Assembly (NCBI GenBank): GCA_037447655.1
Contig: JBBHKE010001684.1
Location: 1 to 64,000, forward strand
Source: Zygnema cylindricum
Taxonomy: Eukaryota; Streptophyta; Zygnematophyceae; Zygnematales; Zygnemataceae
Direction: 5' to 3'
Length of the DNA: 64,000 nucleotides
Part shown: in pieces, positions 10,923 to 21,290 of the stretch
How the letters are laid out: every line of letters starts with the position of its first letter
How positions within the stretch are numbered: the first letter of the stretch is position 1
Notes under the pieces: model-generated
What the model was told of the DNA's origin: nothing
Seen by the model: the letters and a program-made list of their open reading frames with translations, nothing else
Database searches by the model: none
Made by a program: the position numbers and the translations under genes

Positions 10923-11822
10923 CTAAAATATTGTGTCAGACATTATAGGCAAAGGTAAACTTGCCGCTTTCTGATTATTTCGACCGAGCAAGGGTGCTCG
11001 ACCGAAGAGAATATAGTACGGGCTAAAATTAGCCAAGCTAGCCTGTACGGACATCTGGTAGCCCATGGTGATATAACTGAAGGAATCGTCCCAGACGGAG
11101 ATGTGTTTTTCCAAACAATGCTTTTGGAGAGCCCGCTTGAAAGTTTGGACAGCTCGTTCCGCCAAGCCATTGCCTTGTGGGTGATCACGACTCGTTCGGC
11201 GATGATCAATTAAAGCTTCATCCAACATCTCTTTAAATTCCCCTCAAAACTCCGTATTTTGGTCCGTGAGAACCTCCGCAAGAGCTCCATAACGCATGAG
11301 AACTTGCTCTTTAAAAGCAACGGTTGTCAATTTAGCGGTCTTAAGGGGAAGAGCGACCACCTCTACCCACTTGCTAAAATTTTCAATCATAATCATGATG
11401 TATTGTTTCCCCTTTCGAGATAAGGGAAACGGTCCGGCAAGATCCATGAACTAGCGATAAAACAATCCTGTGATGGGCAATGGCTGTAGACAAACCTGCC
11501 GATTAGAGAAAGAGGTGCGTAACCCGTCGCATGTGGCGCATTTGTGGAGAATGGCTGCCACACCTGCTTGCATTTCGGACCACCAATAGCGTGCTTGTAC
11601 AAGGCTCAAAGTACGCTTGGTCTCGTAGTGGCCAAGCTCGTTATGTATCTGCTCAATCAAGGACAAACGTTCGGTTGGCCGGGAGACATGCCGATGATTG
11701 CTATCCGCCAACAATTGAACTAAAGATCGGCCGAGCCACAGATAACTTTTGGCTCGTTTCTTTACTCGGTCTTCCTCCTCGGCGGTAGTACCGGGCCGAA
11801 ATGTTTGAGAGGAGAGTAAGAG
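10923..11822 (-). pseudogene. Ty3/gypsy integrase (HHCC and DDE core), broken
   Basis: Two overlapping frames give the zinc-binding N-terminus (HNELGHYETKRTL … CATC, from 11714) and then the catalytic core. The DDE residues are visible: first Asp in MDLAGPFP (from 11447), second Asp in VLTDQNTEF, and Glu in NGLAERAVQTFKRAL (from 11228). Stops or shifts fall between these blocks, for example near 11448 and 11240. It would insert cDNA in the nucleus. It is cut from its RT/RNase H half by copia element A, whose LTR starts at 11828. Confidence 0.87.
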
Positions 11823-11827
11823 GATTA

Positions 11828-12886
11828 TGAAACTCTGATACCTCTATAAGTCCTCAGAATGGACAACTTCCAAGAAGCCTCTAGGATAACTTTCACCCAT
11901 TTGTGTTTCAGCAAGAACAACTGCCACCCTAGCAGACAAAATCTCTGACCACCTTCACCCTTGTGAAGGCAAGACTCCCTGGAGTCGATAGCAAAAAGAA
12001 TCTCTGTATTTGCTCCCTTGAGCAGTAAGTTATGGGGGGTCAAAGTTGACCTTTTGTACAGAAGCTCTCTGGGAGAGAGGGTCCTATCTACTAAATTTTC
12101 TAAGTCCTATCTCTCTCACAGACTCTATCTACTGATGTACGGAGCCAATCATATTACACTTCCGTACACAAAAGTACAGCTGTCGGTGTCCTTTCTGTAT
12201 GGACACAGTACGACATGCCCTAAATGTTGACACGTGGTATATCCGAATTTGCTCCCTTAATCCTCGGAGATGCCGCGATCGAATGTTATTCTGCCACGTG
12301 TCATTCGATGTGGCGATGACCAAAAACCGCCGAAATCCTCTTCCGCGATCTCGGCATTCATTCTGGTCGTCCGATTAAATGCACATTTAATCGTAGCCGA
12401 AATAAATACCCGCGCGGTATTCGTTTCGCTATTGAAAGAAATGCGCGGTACACGTTTCTTGTCCGTATCTTGATTCGTACTTTTATATTCCTGGATCTAT
12501 GCATCCCGTAAACAGTTTTAGTTAAATGAATTATCCTACGTGGTAATGTTTAATTAAATATCAAACCATATAGTATGTATCATTAGTTCTAGACTTAACG
12601 GATAAGGCTACCGGCTGCTCACCGTCTGACAAATATCAGGATCAAATCGTGGATGCAACATATATCCTTTTAGTAAATAAACTCCTAACGCTAAATAAAC
12701 TAATATATTTCTCGTAAACCTATAAAGAGCCTAGGTAGCCATGGCTCTAGCTTCCTCTCCAATTTCTCAATGATTGCGACAAGTTTGAGAGTGGGAGAGA
12801 GAAGTTAGAGATAGACTGCCTCGGTATCTTTCTATATTTCTATTTAGACCTAGAAAATACTTAAAAACGGACCATTAATTTCTACA
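11828..12886 (-). repeat. 3' LTR of copia element A
   Basis: 1059 bp, TG…CA ends on the minus strand, preceded by the polypurine tract AAAATAAGGGGAG. It matches the 21271-22336 LTR along its whole length with scattered substitutions. An antisense tRNA-like module lies at about 12590-12657. Confidence 0.92.
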
Positions 12887-12899
12887 CTCCCCTTATTTT
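12887..12899 (-). other. Polypurine tract of copia A
   Basis: The minus strand reads AAAATAAGGGGAG directly before the 3' LTR. The same motif occurs at the A2 3' LTR, and element B has GAATTAAGGGGAG. It is the plus-strand primer in reverse transcription. Confidence 0.8.
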
Positions 12900-14214
12900 C
12901 TAGTCAATCTTTAATTTCAGACCACACTTCTCCCTGCAGAAAATTAGCTTAGGGGAAGGCAAAGGTTTGGTCATCATATGTGCTACCATCTCACTATTTG
13001 GTTTGTACTCTAAACTGATTATTTTGTTTTCTACTTTCTCTCTAACAAAGGTGAGTCTAATGTCCATGTGTTTGACTTTAAAATGATGTTTAGGATTGGC
13101 AGAAATAGCGATTGCTGCCTGATTATCACAAAAACGTTTCTGCACACCACTGTTAAGGTGACCAAGCTCACCAAGCAAAGACTTGACCCACATCAATTCT
13201 TTTACAGCAGAACAAGAGGCCATATACTCAGCCTCCATGATGGACTGAGCAATAACTTTTTGTTGTGTTCTACTCCAACAGCAAGCCCCATCACCCACAT
13301 ATAATACATATCTAGAAGTACATCTTCTCATCGGAGCATCACCATAACTGACATCACTCTAAGTAGTGATGTCAGTATTCTCCCCACCCAAGTGCAACCA
13401 TAGATCCCTAGTTCCTATCAAATATCTAAGGACTCTCTTAGCTGCCTCCTAATCCCTCTTAGTGGGAGCATTTAGACTTCTACTCAGCACTCCTAAAGCT
13501 GCAGCTAAATCCGGCCGGGTACAATTCATAAAATAGATTAGACTTCCCACTACTTTCCTGTAAGGAATAGTTTGCATGAACTTCTGTTCTTCAGGAGATA
13601 ATTCCTCGTCTAAGACTATGACTCCTTCTTGCTCACTCCCCTCACTTCCCTTCTTCAACTCCATTGGAGTTGTACAACTAATAGCTTTATCCATATGAAA
13701 TTTTTCCAGCATGTTCGCTATTGCTTCCTTTTGAGTCAATCTTATAATCTTTCTTTTTTGGTCTCTTTATACTTGAATTCCCAAAATATATTTTGCTTCC
13801 CCCATATCCTTCATTTTAAATCTCCCCTTAAGATCGATTTGCAGTTTATTAATTTTTTGCATTGATTTACTTAAAACAAGCAAATCATCAACATAAATTG
13901 CAATAAATATAAAACTTTCCTCATCTTCAAAAACATAGATTAAGTGATCTGAGTTGATCCGGATATATCCCAGACCGGTAAGAAACTCATTAAGCTTCTT
14001 ATTCCACTGTCGAGGCGCCTGTTTTAAACCATAAAGAGATTTAATCAACCGACATACTTTAGTCTCCTCTCCTTCCTCCACAAATGATTCGGGTTGTCCC
14101 ATAAAGATCTCATCTTCCAATTCTCCATGCAAGAAGGCTGTCTTGATGTCCATGTGGTGCACCTCCATGTCTTACGGTGCTACCAAACTGAGAAGTATGC
14201 GGACGGAGGGAAAT
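12900..14214 (-). pseudogene. copia A reverse transcriptase (C-terminal part) and RNase H
   Basis: From 14168 down, the RT reads HHMDIKTAFLHGEL, YGLKQAPRQWNKK and the catalytic YVDD in FIAIYVDDLLVLSKSM, then AKYILGIQV. After a break comes TTPMELKKGSEGSEQEG and NCTRPDLAAALGVLSRSLN (13739-13449). RNase H follows with AEYMASCSAVKELMWVKSLL, FCDNQAAIAISANPKHH and KHMDIRLTFVREK, ending at 12900. It would copy element RNA into DNA in the particle. Stops separate three frames, and the first third of RT is lost at the junction with A2 (14214), so it is inactive. Confidence 0.9.
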
Positions 14215-15457
14215 TGAAACTCTGAGACCTCCATTGGCCCTCAGAGTATGCAGATCCAAAAGAAGCTAATCTAGATAGTGCCGACTCCAAGTTAATATAA
14301 ACCCAAGTGACTGACCCCTTGACAGTCAGAACCCCAATATAGATTCACCCCTGTGAAATAACACTTTCTGTGTGCTCAGTTCCACCACAGAATGCAAAGT
14401 TAGAATATGAGATTTGGACACATTCACCCACTTTGACTTTCCCTTAGAAATACAGCCACCCTGGCAGACAAAAAACTCTGACCGACTACACCCCTGTGTA
14501 GCCTAGACTCCCCTGAGTCCGCAGCAAAAAGAATCACTGAAAATGGTCAAGTAAATTGATAGTTATGGCTGGCCAAAGTTTGCCATTTATACAGGGTGCT
14601 CTCTGGGAGAGGCAGCTGCCTACCCAAAATTTTCTAAGTCCTATACCCTCTCTAAAACTCTATCTACTGAAGTACGGCACCAATCAAATTACTGTGTCGT
14701 ACAGAAAAGTACAGGTACCGGTGTACTTTCTGTACGGCCATTGTACGACATTGCCAAAATGTCGACACGTGTCAAATCAGGATTAGTTCCTGTAATCTCC
14801 GGAATTCCCGTAGTCCAATGTTATCACGCCACGTGTCACATGACGTGACAAAGACCGTAAAACGCCAAAAATGCCTTTTCCGTGATCGCGGCGCCTATCG
14901 TGGCCGTCCGATCAAGACCGGCTATAATCGTAGCCGCTGAAATTCGACGCCCGGTATTTGTTTCGTTATCGAAACAAATGCGCGGTATTTGTTTCGCTGT
15001 CGAAACAAATGCGCGGTATTTGTTTCGCTATCGAAACAAATGCGCGGTATTCGTTCTGCCCCCATTCCGTACTTCGTACTAAATTAAACTGTATCTATGT
15101 ACTAAGTATCTATTAGCCGTTTAAACGGATTAATCTACATATGACGATTTATATATCTGTCAAACACTATATATCGTAATATCTGTTCTAGACATAACGG
15201 CTAGAGCTAACGGCCAACGCGGATTGATGGACGGTAGGTACCAGGATCAATTCCTGGGTCCGTCACTAACTTTTGGTAAGACTACACAATTTACCCCCTG
15301 TCTTCTCTAGAGAGCCTAGGCAGCCATGGCTCTAGCTCCCTATCCAGCCTTCAGTGACTACGACAAGTATGGGGGCTTGGAAAGGGGAGTTAGAGGCAGA
15401 CCGCCTCAGCTCTTTTTCTATCCTAATACAGACCTATAAAATACTCAAATATCAACA
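14215..15457 (-). repeat. 3' LTR of A2
   Basis: 1243 bp with TG…CA on the minus strand. A TATAAATGG box (complement of 14583-14591) marks the U3/R border. The 14215-14570 part is almost the same as 17346-17702; the rest is unlike the partner LTR. The U3 holds four tandem CGCGGTATTTGTTTCG-type units (about 14948-15055) and a tRNA-like module (15190-15265). Confidence 0.88.
14948..15055. repeat. Tandem GCGGTATTTGTTTCG repeats in the A2 3' LTR
   Basis: A unit of about 33 bp (GTATTTGTTTCGNTATCGAAACAAATGCGCG) repeats about three to four times. Each unit is itself a small palindrome (TTTGTTTCG…CGAAACAAA). One unit is present in the element A LTRs (about 12419, 21862), so it has expanded here. Confidence 0.8.
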
Positions 15458-15470
15458 CTCCCCTTATTTT
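15458..15470 (-). other. Polypurine tract of A2
   Basis: The minus strand reads AAAATAAGGGGAG, directly before the LTR start TGTTGATATTTG. Confidence 0.8.
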
Positions 15471-15475
15471 CTAGT

Positions 15476-17365
15476 CTATTTTTCTTTTAACTTCCACAAA
15501 CAAGTAAACAAACACCCCCTCCCCTTTTTCCTTTTCTTTTTCCTTTTTCCTTTTCCTTTCATAAAACTTAAGTATTTAACACAGTGGATAAAATGAACTG
15601 AAATGATAATTGTATCACATATTTTATTTAACATCCCATTTTTCTTAAACCCGAGCAAAGATTTTATCCACTTCTTCCCTTTTCCATCCACACTAAATCC
15701 ACCTCCCCTCTTGAAATTCAAACAACCAGCCCCATCCCCAACCTTCAACACATACCCGGATGATAACCCTTTTACAGGCACATCTTCACAAGAGACATCA
15801 CACCAAGTAGTGATGTCAAATCCATCCACCTCCAAATATTCCCAAAAACCACTAGTCCCCACTAAGTTCCTCATAAGATCTACATCTTCCGTAATCATAT
15901 TTTTATCCATGATAATTACCCCATTTTCTGAACTTCCCTCACTGTCTCCCATGGAATTCTTTCCACTATCACTTTCTATTTTAATTCCCAATAAATATTT
16001 CTCTTCTCCCCTATCTTTTAAAACCCCCTCTAGAATTAATTCTCCCCTTTCCTCGGAATCCGTTGAAGTCTCCCTTTCCGACCAGTTTTCTGTTTCCAAA
16101 ATATTTATGAAACTATCCTCAATATTTTGAACTTCTTCAAGTATCTCCTCTCTCTTTACTTCCCTTATACCTCCAAAAGCACACTGTTGCCTTCGTCCTA
16201 TTTCTGTGTACTTTTCTCTCTTCCCCATTCTACCGATGTGAAGAAGCTCCAATTTTTCTTCATCCTCTTTCTCCTCTTCCTCTTCGTCCTCCTCATCCAC
16301 ATTCCAACTTCTAAGTTTTTCCAAACAAGGGCATTCCTCCATATAATGACCCGGTTCCCTACAAAAGAAGCAAACCCTTTTTTTCAAAGCTCCCGTGCCT
16401 TTTCCTCTCCCTCTCTTTCCACCAAAGTTCCGATAAGGTTTACCTTTGTCTTTCTTTCTCTCATCACGCTTCCGCTCGTCACCACCGTTCTTCTCATCAC
16501 GCTTCCGCTCGTCACCGCCGTTCCTCTCATCAGGATTCCGCCAATCACCACCAGCTGAAAATGCATTGACCCTGTCCTTTCCCCTACGAAGCTCCAAAGT
16601 GCTTTCCCTCACAAGAATTATCCCCATGGTAAAGCTCCAAGTCCATGAGGAGCCATCCATTGCCTGCATACGACAAATTATGTTTTCGTACTCATCTGGG
16701 AGTTTCATAATTAGTGTATTAATCTTACTCTCCTCAGATTCTACATATCCCGCACTAGTAAGCTCAACATATAACGCAGCAATATCATTACAAAACTCTA
16801 TCATGCTACCGCCTTTATAAACGTAGGCATCTATTTCTTGTTTTACTAATTGCTGCCTCTGAATAGTCTCACTCTTATAAATCTGAGTTAGTGCTTCCCA
16901 TATCTCCGAAGACTTGGTTAGACTTAAAAGAGTGATAGCTATCGACTTAGACACATATCTAAGTATGAGATGTTTTGCTATAGTGTTTTTGTATTCCCAT
17001 ATTTTCCTGTCATTTTCTTCAGTTTTAATTCCTACATGTGGTACCATAGCTGAGAGCCTAGCTCCCCTCACCATAGGTGTCCCTTTTTCCTTCTCCCCTA
17101 TTTCCCTATCCACGGAAAGGTTTTTCCCTTCACCTTCCGTAACATCTGAACTCCGGGTGATATTCTGGACAGTCTCAGATGATTCTCCGTAGTAAGCTCC
17201 TCCAAAGCTAGGTGGCGGACATCTCACTTGTCCCGCAACAATTCCCCATAAGTGCTTCTCGAAAAGCAATCCCTCCATTGTAAACGCCCAATACGTGAAG
17301 CCTGTTCCATCAAACATAGGCACCCTAGATGGTGGGCCCATAACCTGAAACTCTGAGACCTCCAT
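15476..17365 (-). CDS. Gag fused to deleted pol remnants, one open frame (about 629 codons)
   Basis: The N-terminal half is copia-type Gag: MGPPSRVPMFDGTGFTYW, then the UBN2-like region WEALTQIYKSETIQRQQLV … FCNDIAALYVELTSAG … MKLPDEYENIICRMQ, then a zinc knuckle CFFCREPGHYMEEC after an Arg/Lys-rich stretch with repeated GGDERKRDE. The C-terminal half is collinear with scraps of pol: EEKYLLGIKIE (end of RT), SEGSSENGVIIMD, FDITTWCDVSCEDVP … GYVLKVGDGAGC (RNase H start) and WIKSLLGF. Protease, integrase and the RT YVDD are absent, yet no stop occurs. Translation probably starts at the ATG in the primer-binding site (17339-17341); an in-frame ATG at 17363-17365 lies in the LTR. It would depend on an autonomous relative for enzymes. 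Confidence 0.82.
   Translation of the reverse strand: MEVSEFQVMGPPSRVPMFDGTGFTYWAFTMEGLLFEKHLWGIVAGQVRCPPPSFGGAYYGESSETVQNITRSSDVTEGEGKNLSVDREIGEKEKGTPMVRGARLSAMVPHVGIKTEENDRKIWEYKNTIAKHLILRYVSKSIAITLLSLTKSSEIWEALTQIYKSETIQRQQLVKQEIDAYVYKGGSMIEFCNDIAALYVELTSAGYVESEESKINTLIMKLPDEYENIICRMQAMDGSSWTWSFTMGIILVRESTLELRRGKDRVNAFSAGGDWRNPDERNGGDERKRDEKNGGDERKRDERKKDKGKPYRNFGGKRGRGKGTGALKKRVCFFCREPGHYMEECPCLEKLRSWNVDEEDEEEEEKEDEEKLELLHIGRMGKREKYTEIGRRQQCAFGGIREVKREEILEEVQNIEDSFINILETENWSERETSTDSEERGELILEGVLKDRGEEKYLLGIKIESDSGKNSMGDSEGSSENGVIIMDKNMITEDVDLMRNLVGTSGFWEYLEVDGFDITTWCDVSCEDVPVKGLSSGYVLKVGDGAGCLNFKRGGGFSVDGKGKKWIKSLLGFKKNGMLNKICDTIIISVHFIHCVKYLSFMKGKGKRKKKRKKGRGCLFTCLWKLKEK
17331..17345 (-). 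other. Primer-binding site of A2 (half initiator-tRNA-Met type)
   Basis: The minus strand reads GGTTATGGGCCCACC immediately after the LTR. It is complementary to GGTGGGCCCATAACC, the anticodon arm and loop of plant initiator tRNA-Met, not to its 3' end. Drosophila copia uses the same internal site with a cleaved tRNA half. The ATG inside is in frame with Gag. Confidence 0.85.
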
Positions 17366-18505
17366 AGGCCCTCAGAGTATGCAGATCCAAAAGAAGCTAA
17401 TCTAGATAGTGCCGACTCCAAGTTAATATAAACCCAAGTGACTGACCCCTTGACAGTCAGAACCCCAATATAGATTCACCCCTGTGAAATAACACTTTCT
17501 GTGTGCTCAGTTCCACCACAGAATGCAAAGTTAGAATATGAGATTTGGACACATTCACCCACTTTGACTTTCCCTTAGAAATACAGCCACCCTGGCAGAC
17601 AAAAAACTCTGACCGACTACACCCCTGTGTAGCCTAGACTTCCCTGAGTCCGCAGCAAAAAGAATCACTGAAAATGGTCAAGTAAATTGATAGTTATGGC
17701 TGGCCAAAAAATGCCAATTTATACAAAGCTCTCTTAGAGAGAGGTGTCTGTCTACCAAATATTTCCTAAGTCCTAAATCCCTCTCACAACCCCTATCTAC
17801 TAAAGTACGAACCAATCGTATTACTGTAAAGTACAGAAAGGTACTATGGCCGATGTACTTTCTGTACGGCCGGTGTACGACAAGGCTCTTGAGTGGACGC
17901 GTGTCATTTTTCCACTTGTCCGTACTTCCTCCGGAATTCCCGCGACCGAATGTCATCCTTCCACGCGGCGCCACGTCATGCCACGTCCATAAAATCCAAA
18001 GTGACCATTCCGCGATCTCGGCGACGACGTGCGCCGTCGGATTAAATCCGACATTAAATGTCGACCGTTAAAAGTGTCTGTTTCATTTGTTTCGTGCGAA
18101 ATGACGTTTCGCACTAAACCTTAACAAGTTCTATGTTCGTTTCGTTTCATATTCCAGTTAGATCATTTCGGTACTATACAACAGTTTATATATGAATGAA
18201 ACCCTATATTATCTTACGGACTTCTACGACAGACTGGGTAGAGCTAACGGCTACGCCGCGCTCTACCGATCGGGGGTTCGAGTCCTGCCGGACTCAACCT
18301 TTTGTTGAGAGTGACTTAAGTCACTCTTTAGTCCTTCCTATGGAGCTGAGGCAGCTATGGCTCCATCGCTCTCTCTCTCTTTCAGTGACTACAACAAGTA
18401 TCGGGGAGAGAGAGAAGAGATGGAGGCAGGCTGCCATCATTTCTTATATATGTTTCCGCTAATTTATTTTTAAACTAGAAAATACAAAAACTACTTATTT
18501 CAACA
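17346..18505 (-). repeat. 5' LTR of A2
   Basis: 1160 bp. TATAAATT (complement of 17716-17723) is the likely promoter box. The R-U5 part matches the 3' LTR; U3 instead resembles the solo LTR at 35856-36852. The tRNA-like module at about 18216-18299 has an exact box-B-like GGTTCGAGTCC. Confidence 0.88.
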
Positions 18506-20118
18506 TAAGTCTGAGGTTTATCTTAATGAGATAGTTTTGTTACCTTGTTATTAACCTATTTTTCTTGCAGTCTTTTGCTACTTCTCCTTCCCCCCTCAAA
18601 ATCTGAGGCCGGAATAGATGGTTTTAGTGGATTCTTTTGAACAATCTCGGCTTCTCCCCTGTCCCTTGATTTTGAATCAATTTCTACCACGTTTTCTGCT
18701 TCAGGTAGAGCTGTCACTGGAGTTTCCGCAGCTGAGTCCTTTTCGGTCTGATTTGTACCTGCAAGAATATCATCTTCTCTAAAACCTGGATAGTGAGGAA
18801 GCTCAAAGTCATCGGAATTTTTTGACTCAAATCTGATTTTTACTGACTTTGTATACTTGAAGGGATCCACAGACTTTTCTTCATCCATAACTACTAGGAG
18901 CTTTACTAAGATTATATCTTCCCTTTTTAGATCATAAACTCTATATCCTTTAACATCCTCATCATATCCTAATAAGTATCTTGGTTTTCCTTTATGATCT
19001 AGCTTCCAATTAGACTGATCTGTATCTAGACTGAATACTTAACTGCCGAAAACCTTTAAGTGAGATATGTCTGGTTTCCGGCCTGTCCATCTCTCATAAG
19101 GTGTTTGATATTTTAAAGCTGTAGTAAGAACTCTATTTTTGAGGTAATTAGCACAGTTCATTGCTTCTGCCCAAAACCATTTTCCTATCTTTTTATCTGA
19201 CAACATACTTCTAGCACTATCACTTAGTGTTCTATTTAACCTTTCAGCTACCCCATTGTGTTCCGGGTTTTTTGGGACTGTCTTTTGGTGTTGGACTCCA
19301 TCTTCCCTCAAAAAATCCTCAAACTGGTTAGAGTATACTCTCCACCATTGTCACTCGTTAAACTCTTAATTAGAGTTTCATGGAGTTTTTCGCTCCATGC
19401 TTTATATTGTCTAAAACAATCCTAAGCTTCGGACTTGTTTTTCAAAAAATACACCTGAGAATACCGAGACCAATCATCTGTGATAGTCATCATAAATCTC
19501 TTCCCCCCCCCTTGGTGAGGGCACTTTAGTTGGTCCCCAAATATTTGTGTGTACTAGATCTAGATTTTTTTCTCCCTTATAGGTGGCTGTTTTAGGAAAG
19601 GGCAATCTGTGTGCTTTACCTTGAGCACATCCACTACAATCATTTATATTATCACTCTCACTGAATTCAATCCCTTCCACCACTCCCATCTTTTTCACCT
19701 CTCTTAACTTTTCTAGATTCACATGCCCAAGCCTCTTATGCCACATCATAATATCATGAACACCTGCAAAATAAAGTTTCTTTGTTTCATTACTTAAAAC
19801 CAGCCTAAACATCCCTTGGCTACCTTTCTCAGCAATGAAATAGACCTCCTCAAAACTAGCAGTAAAGACTCCTTCCCTCGTGTTAGTGAAAATACCCTTA
19901 TCATCTAATACAGATGTAGAAATGAGGTTTTTGTTTAGCTCAGGAATAAACAATACATCGAAGAATGTTACTATAGATGTCTTTCTTTCTACTAACACTT
20001 TTAGATTTACCGATCCTACAAGAGTAGTAGTGACTATCCTCCCATCCTTGTACTCTATCTCTACGGTGGGAATCTTTCTTATCTTAGTGAACAGGTGCTT
20101 ATCCTTACACATGTGCAT
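18506..20118 (-). pseudogene. copia A integrase and the linker to RT
   Basis: From 20118 down: end of protease, then the pre-integrase zinc motif MWHKRLGHVNLEKL … CSGCAQGK, then core LDLVHTNIWGPTKV (first Asp). A frameshifted stretch near 19320-19470 holds the second Asp (TSDNGGEY). NPEHNGVAERLNRTLSDS (catalytic Glu) runs to FWAEAMNCANYLKNR and KPDISHLKVFGS (19311-19039). The linker frame 18888-18556 ends SIPASDFEGGRRSSKRLQEK, like element B's SIPASDFEGGKKSSKRLQ. It is broken by stops and then cut by A2 at 18505. Confidence 0.88.
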
Positions 20119-20230
20119 GGAGACACCTGAATGTATAATCTATCCTGCTTCACCTTTCAATCTACCGTAAGCACATTTTTGCCTTCGTGGAATTTCGACC
20201 TCGTTTTTCGCCTCCAATTCCTCATCCAAT
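20119..20230 (-). pseudogene. copia A protease start, active site lost
   Basis: The region corresponding to WIIDSGAS reads IIHSGVS: the catalytic Asp codon is CAT (His) at 20131-20133, and a TAG stop lies just upstream (20140-20142). The protease would be inactive. Confidence 0.75.
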
Positions 20231-21290
20231 TAGAGCTCATCGTCCTCGTCCTCGGATTCTGCCTCATGCACCTGTGTCACAAGGGCCTTTTTCTTTCCTC
20301 TCGGGGTTCCACCGGTCTGCCCCTCCTTTAACCGAAGCTCGGTTAGCTTAGTGCACTCCGCCATATAGTGCCCCGGTTTCTTACAAAAATGACATAAACC
20401 TTTGGGAGCCCTTGGTCCGAACTCGTCAGCCTGTTTTTTCTGCTCCCTACCCCCATAGTTTCCGACTGGTTTCCGAGAATCCTTGTTCCTCCAATCGGTC
20501 GCAGCTACCAAGGCTTGCCCACTCTTTCCTCCCCTTCGGATCTCAATCGTATTCTCTCGAACGAGAATCATCCCTTCCACTGAGTTCCATATCCACCTTG
20601 AGTCCGGCAAGTCTTGCACACGGTTGACTATGTTCTCAAACTCATCAGGTAACTTCATCAGTAAACGGTTAACCTTTTATTTTTCACTAAAATCTTTTCC
20701 CGCACTCTCTAGCTCAATGAAGAGTGTAGGATGCTCATTACAAAAATCCAACATCTTCCCCTCTTTGTATACATATTCCTTAACTTTGTGATCAGCCAAC
20801 TGTTGTTGCTGAATCGTACAACTTTGGTACATCTCTATGAGAGCCATCCACAGATCGGATGCCCTTTTTACTTGCAAATGAGAACATGCAAGTCCTTGAG
20901 TAAGATGGCGTAGGATGAATTGCTTTGCCGCCATATTGTTGAAGTCCCAAGTTTCAGTATCATTCTCCTTGTTCCTCGGAATAGGTGACATGAATGATGA
21001 ACCAGTTGCTATTGGTGTGGTCGTCTCCTTCTCCGGTCCTTTGTCCACCATCTCTCCTTTCTTTGTCTCCTCCGTTGAAGATAGATTTGCTTTCTTTGTG
21101 AATTTGCTTCCTCCAAACCTTGGAGGATTCCAAGACTTGATAGACGCCCCAATCGTCCACTCACTATCCCCCAAAACCTTTTTTCGCATAGAGCTGCTAT
21201 CATTATACTTTCCCAGTATATGAAGCCAGTTCCATTAAAGATTGGAACCCTAGAGGGTGGGCCCATAACCTGAAACTCTGATACCTCCAT
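20230..21290 (-). pseudogene. copia A Gag, frameshifted
   Basis: MGPPSRVPIFNGTGFIYW opens from the ATG in the primer-binding site (21264-21266); an upstream in-frame ATG lies in the LTR at 21288-21290. A frameshift near 21190 leads to a second frame (LRHLTQGLACSHLQV … LWMALIEMYQSCTIQQQQL), and another shift near 20670 leads to MKLPDEFENIVNRVQDL and the zinc knuckle CHFCKKPGHYMAEC (about 20395). Gag forms the particle shell and binds element RNA. Confidence 0.88.
21256..21270 (-). other. Primer-binding site of copia A
   Basis: The minus strand reads GGTTATGGGCCCACC, adjoining the LTR end …GAGTTTCA. It is identical to the A2 site and complementary to the initiator tRNA-Met anticodon arm. Confidence 0.87.

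Larger units (their letters stand above)
14215..18505 (-). mobile_element. copia-derived gag-only element A2, nested in element A
   Basis: LTRs 14215-15457 and 17346-18505 bracket one long minus-strand frame, with a primer-binding site at 17331-17345 and a polypurine tract at 15458-15470. There is no protease, integrase or RT core. The two LTRs share a near-identical block next to the U5 end (about 355 bp) but differ strongly in U3. The flanks (GAAAT at 14210-14214, TAAGT at 18506-18510) do not match. It is therefore a recombinant or rearranged nested insertion rather than a simple one. Confidence 0.85.

Noticed and set aside
15603-16820. Long plus-strand frames opposite the A2 gag-pol frame
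   Set aside because: Antisense shadows of the 629-codon minus-strand frame, which has clear Gag motifs.
18216-18299. Sequence with box-B GGTTCGAGTCC that could be called a tRNA gene
   Set aside because: The acceptor stem and anticodon arm do not form a proper cloverleaf, and the segment is part of a repeated LTR. Reported as a tRNA-like module instead.
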